Positions 54,078 through 63,847 of a stretch of 64,000 bases of DNA are shown here, in pieces. Location: the NCBI RefSeq assembly GCF_900100735.1, contig NZ_FNCJ01000005.1:1-64000 (forward strand), in the 5' to 3' direction. Numbering within the stretch: the first letter of the stretch is position 1; the number at the start of each line of letters is the position of its first letter. A program made the translations under genes and the position numbers. The notes under the pieces are model-generated. The model did no database searches, was not told where the DNA came from, and saw only the letters and a list, made by a program, of their open reading frames with translations. The stretch is from Paraburkholderia phenazinium. Its GTDB lineage: Bacteria > Pseudomonadota > Gammaproteobacteria > Burkholderiales > Burkholderiaceae.

Positions 54078-54503
54078 GTGAAGTTCTTCACCGATTACAC
54101 AAACCTTGTACTCATCGCGATCGTCCTCATCTCCGGTGGGTTGCTCCTGTGGCCGTCGATCAGCCGCCGGGGCCGCGGCGGGCTGTCCGCTGCCGCTGCC
54201 ACCCAGCTGATCAACCGCCGCAACGCCGTGGTTATCGATTTGCGGCCGTCGGCGGAGTTCGCCAACGGTCATCTGCCCTCGGCACGGCATCTTGAATTTG
54301 CCGAGTTGCAGGCGAAGGTCGGCCAGCTCGTGAAGAACAAGAGCAACCCGGTGCTGCTGGTATGCCAGACCGGCCAGCAGTCGAACAAGGCGGTGCGCGT
54401 CGTGCAGGACGCGGGCTACGCCGAAGTCCATGTGCTGGAAGGCGGCCTGAACGCCTGGCAGCAAGCCGGCATGCCGGTTGTGAAACAAGGAGCAGCGAAG
54501 TGA
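54078..54503 (+). CDS. Membrane-anchored rhodanese-like protein
   Basis: 141 residues: an N-terminal membrane helix (NLVLIAIVLISGGLLLWPSI) and a single rhodanese domain from about residue 45 (INRRNAVVIDLRPSAEFANGHLPSARHL). The active-site Cys is in VLLVCQTGQQSNKAV and the C-terminal part is VHVLEGGLNAWQQAGMPV. It may move sulfane sulfur or bind thiols at the membrane. Its stop overlaps the GTG start of the glutaredoxin gene, so the two are translated together; this rhodanese-grxC-secB-gpsA order is common in Burkholderiales. Confidence 0.9.
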   Translation: MKFFTDYTNLVLIAIVLISGGLLLWPSISRRGRGGLSAAAATQLINRRNAVVIDLRPSAEFANGHLPSARHLEFAELQAKVGQLVKNKSNPVLLVCQTGQQSNKAVRVVQDAGYAEVHVLEGGLNAWQQAGMPVVKQGAAK

Positions 54504-54760
54504 ACAAGGTATTCATGTACAGCACCCAGGTGTGCCCGTATTGCCAGATGGCCGAACGTCTTTTAAAGTCGCGCGGCGTCGAGAACGTCGAAAAGGTCCT
54601 GATCGACAAAGACCCGGCCCGGCGTGAAGAAATGATGAGCCGCACGGGTCGCCGTACGGTTCCTCAGGTGTTCATCGGCGAGACGCATGTGGGCGGCTAT
54701 GATGACCTTTCCGCGCTTGATCGCGCGGGCGGCCTGATGCCGCTGCTCGAAGCCGCATAA
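54500..54760 (+). CDS. grxC: Glutaredoxin 3
   Basis: An 86-residue glutaredoxin with the CPYC active site (MYSTQVCPYCQMAERLL) and the glutathione-binding TVPQVFIGETHVGGYDDL. The start is the GTG at 54500 in a GTGA overlap with the rhodanese stop. It reduces disulfides with glutathione, which the gshA and gshB products supply. Confidence 0.93.
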   Translation: MNKVFMYSTQVCPYCQMAERLLKSRGVENVEKVLIDKDPARREEMMSRTGRRTVPQVFIGETHVGGYDDLSALDRAGGLMPLLEAA

Positions 54761-54916
54761 GCGCGCCGCAGCTAGCTTAAGCGGCAGCGCGCGAGCAAGA
54801 CAGTACCGAAACAAGCCGGTGTGCCGAGCCCCTTGGTGGGCGGGGCGCATCGCATCGATCCGGCGTGCCATGGGAGCATGGCGCGCTGCAATGACCATAT
54901 CAGGGAACATCCAATC

Positions 54917-55387
54917 ATGTCCGACGAGAATAACCAGCCGTTCTTCAACATCCAGCGCATCTACCTGAAGGACATGTCGCTCGAGCAGCCGAATTCGCCG
55001 GCCATCTTCCTCGAACAGGAAATGCCGTCGGTCGAAGTCGAAGTCGACGTGAAGGCCGAGCGCCTCGCCGACACCGTGTTCGAAATCCTCGTTACGGGCA
55101 CCGTGACCGCCAAGGTGTCGGACAAGGTCGCGTTCCTGATCGAAGCCAAGCAAGCCGGTATTTTCGATATCCGCAACATTCCGGCTGAGCAGATCGACCC
55201 GCTGGTCGGCATCGCCTGCCCGACGATCCTGTTCCCGTACCTGCGCTCGAACATCGCCGACGCGATCACCCGCGCCGGTTTCCCGCCGATCCACCTCGCC
55301 GAAATCAACTTCCAGGCCCTGTACGAGCAACGTCTCGCGCAGCTCGGCTCGCAAGACGGCGCGGCGCAGAACGGCGTCACGCACTAA
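54917..55387 (+). CDS. secB: Protein-export chaperone SecB
   Basis: 156 residues from the ATG at 54917 ([19 protein letters not shown]). SecB keeps precursor proteins unfolded and delivers them to SecA. Family marks: [50 protein letters not shown] and [15 protein letters not shown]. It lies between grxC and gpsA on the same strand; the gpsA start is 21 bp after its stop. Confidence 0.96.
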   Translation: MSDENNQPFFNIQRIYLKDMSLEQPNSPAIFLEQEMPSVEVEVDVKAERLADTVFEILVTGTVTAKVSDKVAFLIEAKQAGIFDIRNIPAEQIDPLVGIACPTILFPYLRSNIADAITRAGFPPIHLAEINFQALYEQRLAQLGSQDGAAQNGVTH

Positions 55388-55408
55388 GCGTCGCGCGCAG
55401 TGCCGGGT

Positions 55409-56407
55409 ATGAAAGTCGCCGTTCTCGGCGCTGGTGCATGGGGCACCGCTCTCGCGGGCCATCTGGCTGTGCGGCACGATACGGTGCTGTGGGCGCGTGA
55501 GCCGGCGCTGGTCGCCGAGCTCGCCGCCGCGCATGAAAACGCCCGCTATCTGGCGGGCGTTGCTTTGCCGGCTGGGCTTCGCTATGAAGCCGATCTCGAG
55601 GCGGCGTTGAGCCACGCGCTCGCCGACGATGCGCTGTGCGTCGTCGCAACGCCCGTTGCTGGTTTGCGCGGGCTGTTCCAGGCCATGCGTGCTGCGGGCA
55701 AGGTGCCGGCTCATGTGGTCTGGCTCTGCAAGGGCTTCGAAGCGGATACGCAGTTGTTGCCGCATCAGGTCGTGGCCGCCGAGCTGTCCAGTCACGCCAG
55801 CAACGGCGTGCTGTCGGGTCCCAGTTTTGCACGTGAAGTGGGGCAGGGCTTGCCGGTCGCATTGACCATCGCGAGTGGCTCGGCGGCTTGCCGCGAGCGC
55901 ACCGTGGCGGCATTCCATCATGGCGCCATGCGCATCTATACCGGCGACGATGTCGTCGGCGTGGAGGTGGGCGGCGCGGTGAAGAATGTGCTGGCTATCG
56001 CGACGGGTATCGCTGATGGCTTGGGTCTCGGCCTCAATGCGCGGGCCGCGCTGATCACACGGGGCCTTGCCGAAATGTCGCGCCTCGGCGTGACGCTCGG
56101 TGGCCGGGCGGAGACCTTCACTGGTCTCACCGGTCTTGGCGACCTGATCCTGACTGCCACCGGCGATCTGTCGCGCAACCGCACGGTGGGCCTGCAACTG
56201 GCCGCTGGGCGCACGCTCGACGATATCCTGGGCGGTCTCGGTCACGTGGCCGAAGGGGTGCGTTGTGCGCAAGCCGTGCTGGCGATCGCTCGCGCTCATT
56301 CGATCGACATGCCGATCACCGAGGCGGTCTGCGCCGTGTTGTTCGATGGGGTCGCCCCGCGCGATGCCGTCAACGCGCTGCTGCGCCGGGACGCCAAAGC
56401 CGAGTAA
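55409..56407 (+). CDS. gpsA: Glycerol-3-phosphate dehydrogenase (NAD(P)+)
   Basis: Makes sn-glycerol 3-phosphate for phospholipids from dihydroxyacetone phosphate. 332 residues from the ATG at 55409 ([19 protein letters not shown]); a GTG at 55400 adds only three residues. Marks: the NAD-binding [58 protein letters not shown] with the catalytic Lys, and [17 protein letters not shown]. Coupled to secB. Confidence 0.95.
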   Translation: MKVAVLGAGAWGTALAGHLAVRHDTVLWAREPALVAELAAAHENARYLAGVALPAGLRYEADLEAALSHALADDALCVVATPVAGLRGLFQAMRAAGKVPAHVVWLCKGFEADTQLLPHQVVAAELSSHASNGVLSGPSFAREVGQGLPVALTIASGSAACRERTVAAFHHGAMRIYTGDDVVGVEVGGAVKNVLAIATGIADGLGLGLNARAALITRGLAEMSRLGVTLGGRAETFTGLTGLGDLILTATGDLSRNRTVGLQLAAGRTLDDILGGLGHVAEGVRCAQAVLAIARAHSIDMPITEAVCAVLFDGVAPRDAVNALLRRDAKAE

Positions 56408-56475
56408 TCGGGGCGCTCCGCTTTGTGCTGAACCGTTGTCCTATCCTCGCTGTCCACGTCTTATAGACGTTTCGG

Positions 56476-57018
56476 ATGGCGAGGTTCTCCATGTTCACAT
56501 CAGGTCATTGCTCGCTCGAGGCGCGCGTCGTCGACATCACGACGCTGGCGCTCGACGCGATCGTCAACGCTGCCAATAGTTCGCTGCTGGGCGGAGGCGG
56601 CGTAGACGGCGCGATTCATCGTGCAGCAGGGCGCGCGCTGTTACGCGAATGCGAAACGCTTGGCGGCTGCGCAACCGGCGACGCGAAAATCACCGCTGGC
56701 TACCAGTTGCCGGCGAAGCACGTGATACATGCGGTGGGCCCCGTCTGGCAGGGCGGCGGTCGAGGCGAGGCCGAGCTGCTGGCGTCGTGCTACCGGCGCT
56801 CGCTCGAGCTAGCCGGGCAGGCGCGCTGCGAGAGCATCGCGTTTCCTGCTATCAGCTGCGGCATCTACCGTTTTCCCGCGGAAGAGGCGGTCGGCATCGC
56901 GGTGGGCACAGTCGTGGACACGCTGCCGCGCATACCGGCCATTGAGCAGGTAGTGTTCGCCTGTTTCGACGACGCCATGTTCGCGCATTACCAAGCCGCA
57001 TTGGGCCGCCTTGGCTGA
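56476..57018 (+). CDS. Macrodomain protein (ADP-ribose-binding, YmdB-like)
   Basis: 180 residues making one macrodomain: [26 protein letters not shown], then [24 protein letters not shown], then [13 protein letters not shown]. The Asn-Ala-Ala-Asn and glycine-rich loop support O-acetyl-ADP-ribose deacetylase or ADP-ribose hydrolase activity. The start at 56476 is used; an ATG at 56491 is also possible. It converges on trmL. Confidence 0.9.
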   Translation: MARFSMFTSGHCSLEARVVDITTLALDAIVNAANSSLLGGGGVDGAIHRAAGRALLRECETLGGCATGDAKITAGYQLPAKHVIHAVGPVWQGGGRGEAELLASCYRRSLELAGQARCESIAFPAISCGIYRFPAEEAVGIAVGTVVDTLPRIPAIEQVVFACFDDAMFAHYQAALGRLG

Positions 57019-57042
57019 CCACACCCGACAGGCTTCCCGCCC

Positions 57043-57513
57043 TCAGGCGCCGCCTTCGAAACCGGCCTGACGCCAGGCTTCGAACACCACCACCGCAACG
57101 GTATTCGACAGATTCAGGCTGCGGTTGCCGGGCCGCATCGGCAAGCGCACCCGCTGTTCGGCAGCGAACTGCCCCAGCACGTCATCCGGCAAGCCGCGCG
57201 TCTCCGCACCGAACACGAACCAGTCGCCGGGCAGGAACGCATGGGCGTGAAAAGCGCCCGAGCCGCGCGTCGTGAAGGCAAACATGCGCGCCGGATCCGG
57301 TGCTTCCCTGGCCAGAAACGCGGCCCAATTGGCATGCACATGCATCTGCGCATACTCGTGATAGTCGAGGCCCGCGCGCTTCATCTTGGCGTCGTCGAGC
57401 GGGAAGCCGAGCGGTTCGATCAGATGCAAACGGGCGCCGGTATTGGCGCACAGGCGGATGACATTGCCGGTGTTCGGCGGGATTTCGGGTTCGACGAGTA
57501 CGACGTTAAACAT
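57043..57513 (-). CDS. trmL: tRNA 2'-O-methyltransferase TrmL
   Basis: 156 residues, a SPOUT-class enzyme that methylates the 2'-O of the wobble nucleotide of tRNA-Leu. Marks: NTGNVIRLCANTGARLHLIEPLGF, AGLDYHEYA, FVFGAETRGLPDDVL and the knotted C-terminal LPMRPGNRSLNLSNTVAVVVFEAWRQ. Length is normal. It lies 18 bp downstream of comF on the same strand. Confidence 0.95.
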   Translation of the reverse strand: MFNVVLVEPEIPPNTGNVIRLCANTGARLHLIEPLGFPLDDAKMKRAGLDYHEYAQMHVHANWAAFLAREAPDPARMFAFTTRGSGAFHAHAFLPGDWFVFGAETRGLPDDVLGQFAAEQRVRLPMRPGNRSLNLSNTVAVVVFEAWRQAGFEGGA

Positions 57514-57531
57514 GATGTGAGCCAGTGGAGA

Positions 57532-58314
57532 CTAGTTTTTCGGCGTGCGTAGCGCGACGAAGTTGGTGACGCGCCGCGCGCCGGCGGCCTTCAGCGTGTG
57601 CGCGAGGGCTTCGAGCGTGGCGCCGGTGGTCATGACATCGTCGACCACGGCCACGTGCAAACCGTGCACCGGGCCAGTGACGCTGAACGCCTGGCCGACG
57701 TTTTGCCGGCGCGCGTCGAGATCGAGGCGCGACTGCGGCGCGGTCTCGATGACGCGCGCGAGCAGCGTGGCGTCGCTCTTCACGCGGAGCGCGCGGGCCA
57801 GCGGTCTGGCAATCTGCCACGCCTGGTTGTAGCCGCGTTCGACGAGGCGTTTCGCCGCGAGCGGCACCGGCGCCATCACATCGGGCCATTCGGATGTGTC
57901 CAGCATATCGTCCGCAAGCCGCGCGAGCCGTTGCGCGAATTCGTCGGCCAGCCTCAGGCGGGCGCGAAACTTCAGACCGACTGCCAGCGTATCGAGCGGC
58001 GCCCGGTAGTCGGCCAGTGCAAGGGTGGCATCGAACGGCGGCGGCGTGGCGACACAGTCCGCGCACCGGTAACCGGCACGCTTGCCCGGCCGCGAACTGG
58101 ACAACGGGACCGCGCAGACCGTGCAACGCAAGCGCGTTTCATTCGCATAAGCCTCGTCACAACCCCGGCAGAGCGCGCTCTGCGACAAATTGCCGCATAG
58201 TGTGCAAAGATTCGGCAGGGCGGCCTGCGCAAGGCGCGGCCATGACGAACCCAACCGGGTCGCAAACTCTGCAAGCCGGCCGCAAGGTGAAGAAACTGAC
58301 GCCTGAAATCGCAT
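57532..58314 (-). CDS. comF: ComF-family phosphoribosyltransferase-like protein
   Basis: 260 residues from the ATG at 58314 (MRFQASVSS); the longer reading from 58401 would overlap the divergent methyltransferase gene. Two Cys-pair zinc segments (CTLCGNLSQSALCRGC and CTVC...CADC) lead into the phosphoribosyltransferase fold with LKFRARLRLADEFAQRL, PVPLAAKRLVERGYNQ and the PRPP loop VAVVDDVMTTGATLEAL. ComF proteins take part in uptake of transforming DNA in competent bacteria. Here comF is intact while comM is destroyed. Confidence 0.93.
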   Translation of the reverse strand: MRFQASVSSPCGRLAEFATRLGSSWPRLAQAALPNLCTLCGNLSQSALCRGCDEAYANETRLRCTVCAVPLSSSRPGKRAGYRCADCVATPPPFDATLALADYRAPLDTLAVGLKFRARLRLADEFAQRLARLADDMLDTSEWPDVMAPVPLAAKRLVERGYNQAWQIARPLARALRVKSDATLLARVIETAPQSRLDLDARRQNVGQAFSVTGPVHGLHVAVVDDVMTTGATLEALAHTLKAAGARRVTNFVALRTPKN

Positions 58315-58399
58315 CGATGGGCCGCCCGCGAAAGGCCTCCTGCGCTGAATGGAGGGGAGCGAGCGAGTATACTTCGTGCTCTTCGTCCGTGTGACTCCC

Positions 58400-59383
58400 A
58401 TGCCCCCATCTCCCGCAAAATCTGGCCGTCCGGCCTATGATTCCCGGCGCCTGCAGCGGATTTTCGACCGCCGCGCGGCGACTTTCGACGATGTGGCGTT
58501 CCTGCCGCGCGAGATTGCGCAGCGCATGCGCGAGCGTCTTGACTACATCAAGGTCAGCCCGGCTGCCGTGCTCGATGCGGGCTGCGGCGCAGGCGACGAC
58601 CTGCCAGGACTGCGCGAGCGCTTTCCCGAAGCCCCGGTGTTCGGCACCGACCTCTCGCATGCCATGCTCACCCGGGCGCTGCACCACGACGCCGGCGACA
58701 CGAGCTGGCGGCGCTTCCTGCCGGCCTCGATCGGCAAGGCGCTCGGCGCGCGCGGCCCGCGCTTCGCCCAGGCGGACTTCTCGGCACTGCCTTTTGCAGC
58801 AAGCGCGTTCGAATTCATCTGGTCGAACCTCGCCTTGCACTGGCACTCGCGGCCCGATCTCGTATTTCCCGAATGGCAACGCGTGCTGAAGGTAGGGGGT
58901 CTGCTGATGTTCAGCACGCTTGGTCCCGATACACTCAAGGAACTGCGCGGCGCGTATGCCGAAGTGGAGGCGGCGCACGGCGTGCCGTCGCGCAAGCACG
59001 TGATCGATTTCGTGGATATGCACGACCTGGGCGATATGCTGGTTGAGAGCGGCTTCGAGATTCCGGTGATGGACCAGGAGACGCTGACCATCACCTATCA
59101 GTCGCCGCAATCGCTGCTCGCGGATGTGCGCCGCTGGGGTGCTTACCCGTTCGAGCGCGAGACCGGCTCGCCCGTGGCGGGCGCCGCGGGCCCGGCCTCG
59201 CAGCGCCTCTACAAGGCGCTGCTGGCCGCGCTCGAGGCGCGCCGGCGGCCCGACGGCACGCTCGCGCTGACCTTCGAGGTGATCTACGGACATGCGTGGA
59301 AAGCAGTGCCGCGCATGACCGCCGAGGGTCATGGAATCGTGCGTCTGGAGGACATTGGACGAGGTCCGTCAAGGAATCGTTGA
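58400..59383 (+). CDS. BioC-like malonyl-ACP methyltransferase
   Basis: A 327-residue SAM-dependent methyltransferase from the ATG at 58400 (MPPSPAKSGRPAYDSRRLQRIFDRRAATFD); the opening RRLQRIFDRRAATFD is typical of BioC. The SAM site is VLDAGCGAGDDLPGL near residue 58, then FGTDLSHAML and SNLALHWHSRPD. BioC starts pimelate synthesis for biotin by methylating malonyl-ACP. No other bio genes are next to it, so the role is by family. Confidence 0.82.
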   Translation: MPPSPAKSGRPAYDSRRLQRIFDRRAATFDDVAFLPREIAQRMRERLDYIKVSPAAVLDAGCGAGDDLPGLRERFPEAPVFGTDLSHAMLTRALHHDAGDTSWRRFLPASIGKALGARGPRFAQADFSALPFAASAFEFIWSNLALHWHSRPDLVFPEWQRVLKVGGLLMFSTLGPDTLKELRGAYAEVEAAHGVPSRKHVIDFVDMHDLGDMLVESGFEIPVMDQETLTITYQSPQSLLADVRRWGAYPFERETGSPVAGAAGPASQRLYKALLAALEARRRPDGTLALTFEVIYGHAWKAVPRMTAEGHGIVRLEDIGRGPSRNR

Positions 59384-59663
59384 AGCGGTAAAGAGGGCAT
59401 CTGTTATGTCTGAAATTACCGGGACAAAAGTGCTTCACAGGATGCGTCAAAATGGCGCAAAGGCTTGTCGGGACTGGCTTTCAGCCCGATAGGGCGTTGC
59501 TTGTGGATGCCATTGAACGCGCCTATAATGCGTCAGTTTGCCGCTCGGAGCTCCCACACCCGCAGCGGCAGGCCCGAGGCGCTGGGCAGCAGTAAAAGTC
59601 GGCAAGAAGCGGTACCAGGCAGCGGTAACAGGCAAGGTTAAGAGGCACTCGCAGGAGACAGCG

Positions 59664-60137
59664 ATGGAGTCATCTGATCTGCTGGCGGAGTCGGAGCCGG
59701 TCCTCAAGGACTGGACGATGAAGCGCAACTGTTCGGTGTCGCCGAAGCAGTTCGTATGGTTCTATGTGTCGCTTGCGGTGGTTTCGCTGCTCATTGCTTT
59801 CATGCTGGATCTGATCGGCGCCTGGCTGGTGCTGCCGTTCACCGGCATCGAGTTGGTAGCGGTCGGTATCGCTTTTGCAATATACGCGCGTCATGCTGTG
59901 GATTACGAACGCATCAGGCTGTTTCCGAACCGGCTCGTCATCGAGCAGGTAAGCGCGGAGCAAGTCACGCAGTTCGAATTCAATCCGCGCTGGGTGCGGA
60001 TCGAGCCGGGCGCAACGCCGCGTGACCACATCAAACTGGTCTCGCGTGGCCAGACGATCATGATTGGGCAACACCTCGCGCAGTATCGGCGCGCGCAATT
60101 TGCAGGCGAATTGCGCATGTGGCTCAGGCGTTGTTAG
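59664..60137 (+). CDS. DUF2244 membrane protein
   Basis: 157 residues with two adjacent membrane helices (QFVWFYVSLAVVSLLIAFML, LVLPFTGIELVAVGIAFAIYA) and a cytoplasmic C-terminal part (VIEQVSAEQVTQFEFNPRWVRIEP). This fits DUF2244, typically encoded just upstream of the aa3 cytochrome oxidase operon, as here. Function unknown, perhaps oxidase assembly. Start at the ATG at 59664 after GCAGGAGACA. Confidence 0.88.
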   Translation: MESSDLLAESEPVLKDWTMKRNCSVSPKQFVWFYVSLAVVSLLIAFMLDLIGAWLVLPFTGIELVAVGIAFAIYARHAVDYERIRLFPNRLVIEQVSAEQVTQFEFNPRWVRIEPGATPRDHIKLVSRGQTIMIGQHLAQYRRAQFAGELRMWLRRC

Positions 60138-60226
60138 TCGCCTCGGGGCTCGCGCCGTCCAGGGGAGCGCGAGGCAGCCTTCCAGCGGGGTCGAGGGTTT
60201 GAATGGAAATTTTGGGTAAGGAAGCT

Positions 60227-61819
60227 ATGAAAACAATCAAGCGAGCCCTCATGGGCGGGCTGGCGCTTACCGGATTGCTCTTTGCCGGTGCCGCGCTGGC
60301 AGTGGGTGACAGTCCGGGCGGCCCCGCCGTCAACGAGATCAACCTCCAGCCGCCTGCAACCGCTATCGCTGAGGAGCTCTATCACCTCCACACCTTCATG
60401 TTGATCCTCTGTACGGTGATCTTCGTGGGCGTGTTCGGTGTGATGTTCTATTCGGTCTTTGCTCACCGCAAGTCGAAAGGCCACAAGGCCGCCCATTTCC
60501 ACGAAAGCACCACCGTCGAAATCATCTGGACGATTGTCCCGTTCGTCATCGTCGTGCTGATGGCGCTGCCCGCCACCAAGACCGTCGTGGCGATGAAAGA
60601 CACCACTAACTCCGACCTGACCATCAAGGTGACCGGATACCAGTGGAAGTGGGGCTACGACTACGTGAAGGGTCCGGGTGAGGGCATCAGCTTCCTGTCC
60701 ACGCTCAGCACCCCGCGGGACGAGGTTGCCGGCCTGATGCCGAAGAGCGACACCTATCTGCAGGAAGTCGACAACCCGCTGGTGGTGCCGGTCGACAAGA
60801 AGATCCGCATCATCACCACCGCCAACGACGTGGTCCACTCCTGGTACGTTCCGGCTTTCGGTGTGAAGCAGGATGCGATTCCGGGCTTCGTGCGCGACAC
60901 GTGGTTCAAGGCTGACAAGACCGGCACGTTCCGCGGCTTCTGCACCGAGCTGTGCGGCAAGGAACATGCGTTCATGCCGGTGGTGGTCGAAGTGCTCTCG
61001 GCTGACGACTACGCCAAGTGGGTCGACGACCAGAAGAAGAAAATGGCCGCCGGCGCTGACGATCCCAACAAGACCTACACCATGGCCGAGTTGATGGAAC
61101 GCGGCGGCAAGGTCTATGCATCGAACTGCGCGGTCTGCCACCAGCCGACCGGCAAGGGCGCCGGCGCGTTCCCGGCGCTCGACGGCAGCAAGATCGCTAA
61201 CGGTCCGATCGCTCAACACGTGAGCCTCGTGCTGAAGGGCAAGAATGCGATGCCGTCGTGGGCGCCTACGCTGAACGACGTCGAGATCGCCTCGGTCATC
61301 ACGTTCGAGCGCAACTCGTGGGGTAATCACACCGGCGACATTCTCCAGCCGAAGCAGGTTGCGGACGCGCGCAACGGCAAGCTGCCGGAAGGTGGCAACC
61401 ACCTCGCGGATGCTGCGGCAGGTGCAAGCGGCGCAGCCGCGAGTGACGCGGGCGCTGCCAGCGCGGCCGCCCCGGCCGCTGCCGCTTCCTCGGACAGCGC
61501 AGCAGCCCTGCCGGCTAACGTCTACTTCGAAACCGGCAAGAGCACGCTGCCGGACGACGCGAAAGCAGCGGTCGCTGCGGCTGCCGATTACGCCAAGGCG
61601 CACCCGGACGCAAAGTTTGCGGTGTCGGGCTTTACCGACGCAGCCGGTTCGGCCGACCTCAACGCCAAGCTCGCCAAGAGCCGCGCCGAAGCCGTGCGCG
61701 ACGCGCTGAAGGCCGCCGGCATTGCCGAAGACCATATTATTTTAAAGAAGCCGGAAACGGTCACTGGCGGCAGCGATCCCAAAGAGGCGCGCCGTGTTCA
61801 GATCAGTTCGGCAGCCTGA
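60227..61819 (+). CDS. ctaC: Cytochrome c oxidase subunit II with cytochrome c and OmpA domains
   Basis: About 530 residues from the ATG at 60227 (MKTIKRALMGG), preceded by AAGGAAG; an ATG at 60203 adds eight residues. Order: signal peptide, two membrane helices (FMLILCTVIFVGVFGVMFYSVF; IIWTIVPFVIVVLMALPA), the periplasmic CuA domain with GFCTELCGKEHAFMP near residue 245, a cytochrome c domain with CAVCHQ near 298, an Ala-rich linker, and an OmpA-like C-terminus (VYFETGKSTLPDDAK, SGFTDAAGS). The OmpA part could bind peptidoglycan and hold the oxidase to the wall. It precedes ctaD. Confidence 0.94.
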   Translation: MKTIKRALMGGLALTGLLFAGAALAVGDSPGGPAVNEINLQPPATAIAEELYHLHTFMLILCTVIFVGVFGVMFYSVFAHRKSKGHKAAHFHESTTVEIIWTIVPFVIVVLMALPATKTVVAMKDTTNSDLTIKVTGYQWKWGYDYVKGPGEGISFLSTLSTPRDEVAGLMPKSDTYLQEVDNPLVVPVDKKIRIITTANDVVHSWYVPAFGVKQDAIPGFVRDTWFKADKTGTFRGFCTELCGKEHAFMPVVVEVLSADDYAKWVDDQKKKMAAGADDPNKTYTMAELMERGGKVYASNCAVCHQPTGKGAGAFPALDGSKIANGPIAQHVSLVLKGKNAMPSWAPTLNDVEIASVITFERNSWGNHTGDILQPKQVADARNGKLPEGGNHLADAAAGASGAAASDAGAASAAAPAAAASSDSAAALPANVYFETGKSTLPDDAKAAVAAAADYAKAHPDAKFAVSGFTDAAGSADLNAKLAKSRAEAVRDALKAAGIAEDHIILKKPETVTGGSDPKEARRVQISSAA

Positions 61820-61863
61820 CGTGTTCATGGTCAGCACCGCAGTATTCGCATTAGGAGATTGTC

Positions 61864-63480
61864 ATGTCTAGCGTTGGACACGATGTAGTTGCGGGCCACG
61901 AGCACGTCCACGGCGACCCCCATGCTCATGGGACGCCGCATGGCTGGCGCCGGTGGCTGTACGCCACCAACCACAAGGATATCGGTACGCTGTACCTGAT
62001 CTTCTCGTTCACCATGTTCCTCTCCGGGGGCGTGATGGCGCTGATGATCCGTGCCGAACTGTTCGAACCGGGCCTGCAGATCATGCGTCCCGAGTTCTTC
62101 AACCAGTTGACCACCATGCACGGCCTGATCATGGTGTTCGGCGCGATCATGCCGGCCTTCGTCGGTTTCGCGAACTGGATGGTGCCGCTGCAGATCGGCG
62201 CATCGGACATGGCTTTTGCGCGGATGAACAACTTCAGCTTCTGGCTGCTGCCGGTGGCGGCGGTCCTGCTGGTGGGTTCGTTCTTTGCGCCGGGTGGCGC
62301 CACGGCTGCCGGCTGGACGCTGTACGCACCACTCTCCACGCAGATGGGCCCGGGCATGGACTTCGCGATTTTCGCGGTCCACTTGATGGGTGCCTCGTCG
62401 ATCATGGGCGGCATCAACATCGTCGTGACGATCCTGAACATGCGCGCGCCGGGCCTGACGCTGATGAAGATGCCGATGTTCGTCTGGACGTGGCTCATCA
62501 CCGCTTACCTGCTGATCGCCGTGATGCCGGTTCTGGCCGGTGCGATCACCATGCTGCTGTTCGACCGCCACTTCGGCACGTCGTTCTTCAATGCGGCCGG
62601 TGGCGGCGACCCGGTGATGTACCAGCATATCTTCTGGTTCTTCGGGCACCCCGAGGTGTACATCATGATCTTGCCGGCGTTCGGGATCGTGTCGCAGGTG
62701 ATTCCGGCGTTCTCGCGCAAGCCGCTGTTCGGTTATAGCTCGATGGTGTACGCCACGTCGTCGATCGCCATCCTGTCGTTCATGGTCTGGGCGCACCACA
62801 TGTTCGCCACCGGCATGCCGGTGACCGGCCAGTTGTTCTTCATGTACGCCACGATGCTGATCGCCGTGCCGACGGGCGTGAAGGTGTTCAACTGGGTGGC
62901 CACGATGTGGCGCGGTTCGCTGACGTTCGAAACCCCGATGCTGTTTGCGGTGGGCTTCCTGTTCGTGTTCACGTTCGGCGGTCTGACGGGCCTGATGCTC
63001 GCCATGGCGCCGCTCGACATCCAGTATCACGGTACCTACTTCGTGGTGGCGCACTTCCACTACGTGCTGGTGGCGGGTTCTCTGTTCGGTCTCTTCTCCG
63101 GCTGGTACTACTGGTCGCCGAAATGGACCGGCTGGATGTACAACGAGACGCGCGGCAAGATCCACTTCTGGGCCTCGATGATCTTCTTTAACCTCGCCTT
63201 CCTGCCGATGCACTTCGTGGGTCTCGCAGGCATGCCGCGTCGTTACGCCGATTACCCGGCGCAGTTCACCGACTGGAACCAGGTCATCACGATCGGCGCG
63301 TTCGGCTTCGGCCTCGCCCAGGTGTACTTCCTGTTTGCTGTGGCGCTGCCGGCTTACCGCGGCGGCGGCGAGCTCGAAAAGGCCGGCGACAAGCCGTGGG
63401 ACGGCGCGACGGGTCTCGAATGGACCGTGCCGAGCCCGGCTCCGTTCCATACGTTCGAACACCCGCCGACGGTCGAGTAA
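61864..63480 (+). CDS. ctaD: Cytochrome c oxidase subunit I
   Basis: A 538-residue haem-copper oxidase subunit with 12 membrane helices. Marks: TTMHGLIMVFGAIMPAFVGFANW with a haem a ligand, WFFGHPEVYIMILPAFG with the cross-linked His-Tyr that binds CuB, and YFVVAHFHYVLVAGS with the two haem ligands. It forms the catalytic core with the subunit II encoded 44 bp upstream. Full length. Confidence 0.97.
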   Translation: MSSVGHDVVAGHEHVHGDPHAHGTPHGWRRWLYATNHKDIGTLYLIFSFTMFLSGGVMALMIRAELFEPGLQIMRPEFFNQLTTMHGLIMVFGAIMPAFVGFANWMVPLQIGASDMAFARMNNFSFWLLPVAAVLLVGSFFAPGGATAAGWTLYAPLSTQMGPGMDFAIFAVHLMGASSIMGGINIVVTILNMRAPGLTLMKMPMFVWTWLITAYLLIAVMPVLAGAITMLLFDRHFGTSFFNAAGGGDPVMYQHIFWFFGHPEVYIMILPAFGIVSQVIPAFSRKPLFGYSSMVYATSSIAILSFMVWAHHMFATGMPVTGQLFFMYATMLIAVPTGVKVFNWVATMWRGSLTFETPMLFAVGFLFVFTFGGLTGLMLAMAPLDIQYHGTYFVVAHFHYVLVAGSLFGLFSGWYYWSPKWTGWMYNETRGKIHFWASMIFFNLAFLPMHFVGLAGMPRRYADYPAQFTDWNQVITIGAFGFGLAQVYFLFAVALPAYRGGGELEKAGDKPWDGATGLEWTVPSPAPFHTFEHPPTVE

Positions 63481-63640
63481 CGGTCGACTAACGGTCAACC
63501 AGGCAATTGTTCGATGCGGCATTCCCGGTTCTGACCCGGTCCTGGCATAAGCGCCAGGCCGGGTGCAGCAAAGCCGCAGAGTCGGACGGTGGCAGCGCGG
63601 TGATCCTTATCAGTGCAGTAAAGGTTCGAGAAACTCCAGC

Positions 63641-63775
63641 ATGACCCGGAATCCACAACAGCGACGTACGCCCGAGGAAATCCGCGCGGGCAACCGGCGG
63701 CTCGGTCTGATCATGCTTGCCATCGCCGCCGCGTTTTTCGTGGGTATTTTCATCAGGCAGAGCTTTTTCTCCTGA
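63641..63775 (+). CDS. Cytochrome oxidase small assembly protein
   Basis: A 44-residue protein: polar N-terminus (TRNPQQRRTPEEIRAGNRRLG) and one membrane helix (LIMLAIAAAFFVGIFI). It lies between ctaD and ctaG, the place of the small oxidase assembly protein in beta-proteobacteria. It is easily missed because it is so short. Confidence 0.8.
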   Translation: MTRNPQQRRTPEEIRAGNRRLGLIMLAIAAAFFVGIFIRQSFFS

Positions 63776-63847
63776 GCCTTGGTGCGGTGTAGGGGTTTGT
63801 CTGAGCTGGATGTCTGAGCTGTTTTGATGGCTTGTTGAGGAAGTTCG

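Noticed and set aside
54563..56299. 578-codon frame spanning the reverse of grxC, secB and gpsA
   Set aside because: It crosses three well-defined genes and shows no domain.
60134..63522. Two frames over 530 codons opposite ctaC and ctaD
   Set aside because: Both mirror textbook oxidase genes; the translations are low-quality His/Arg/Asp-rich runs.
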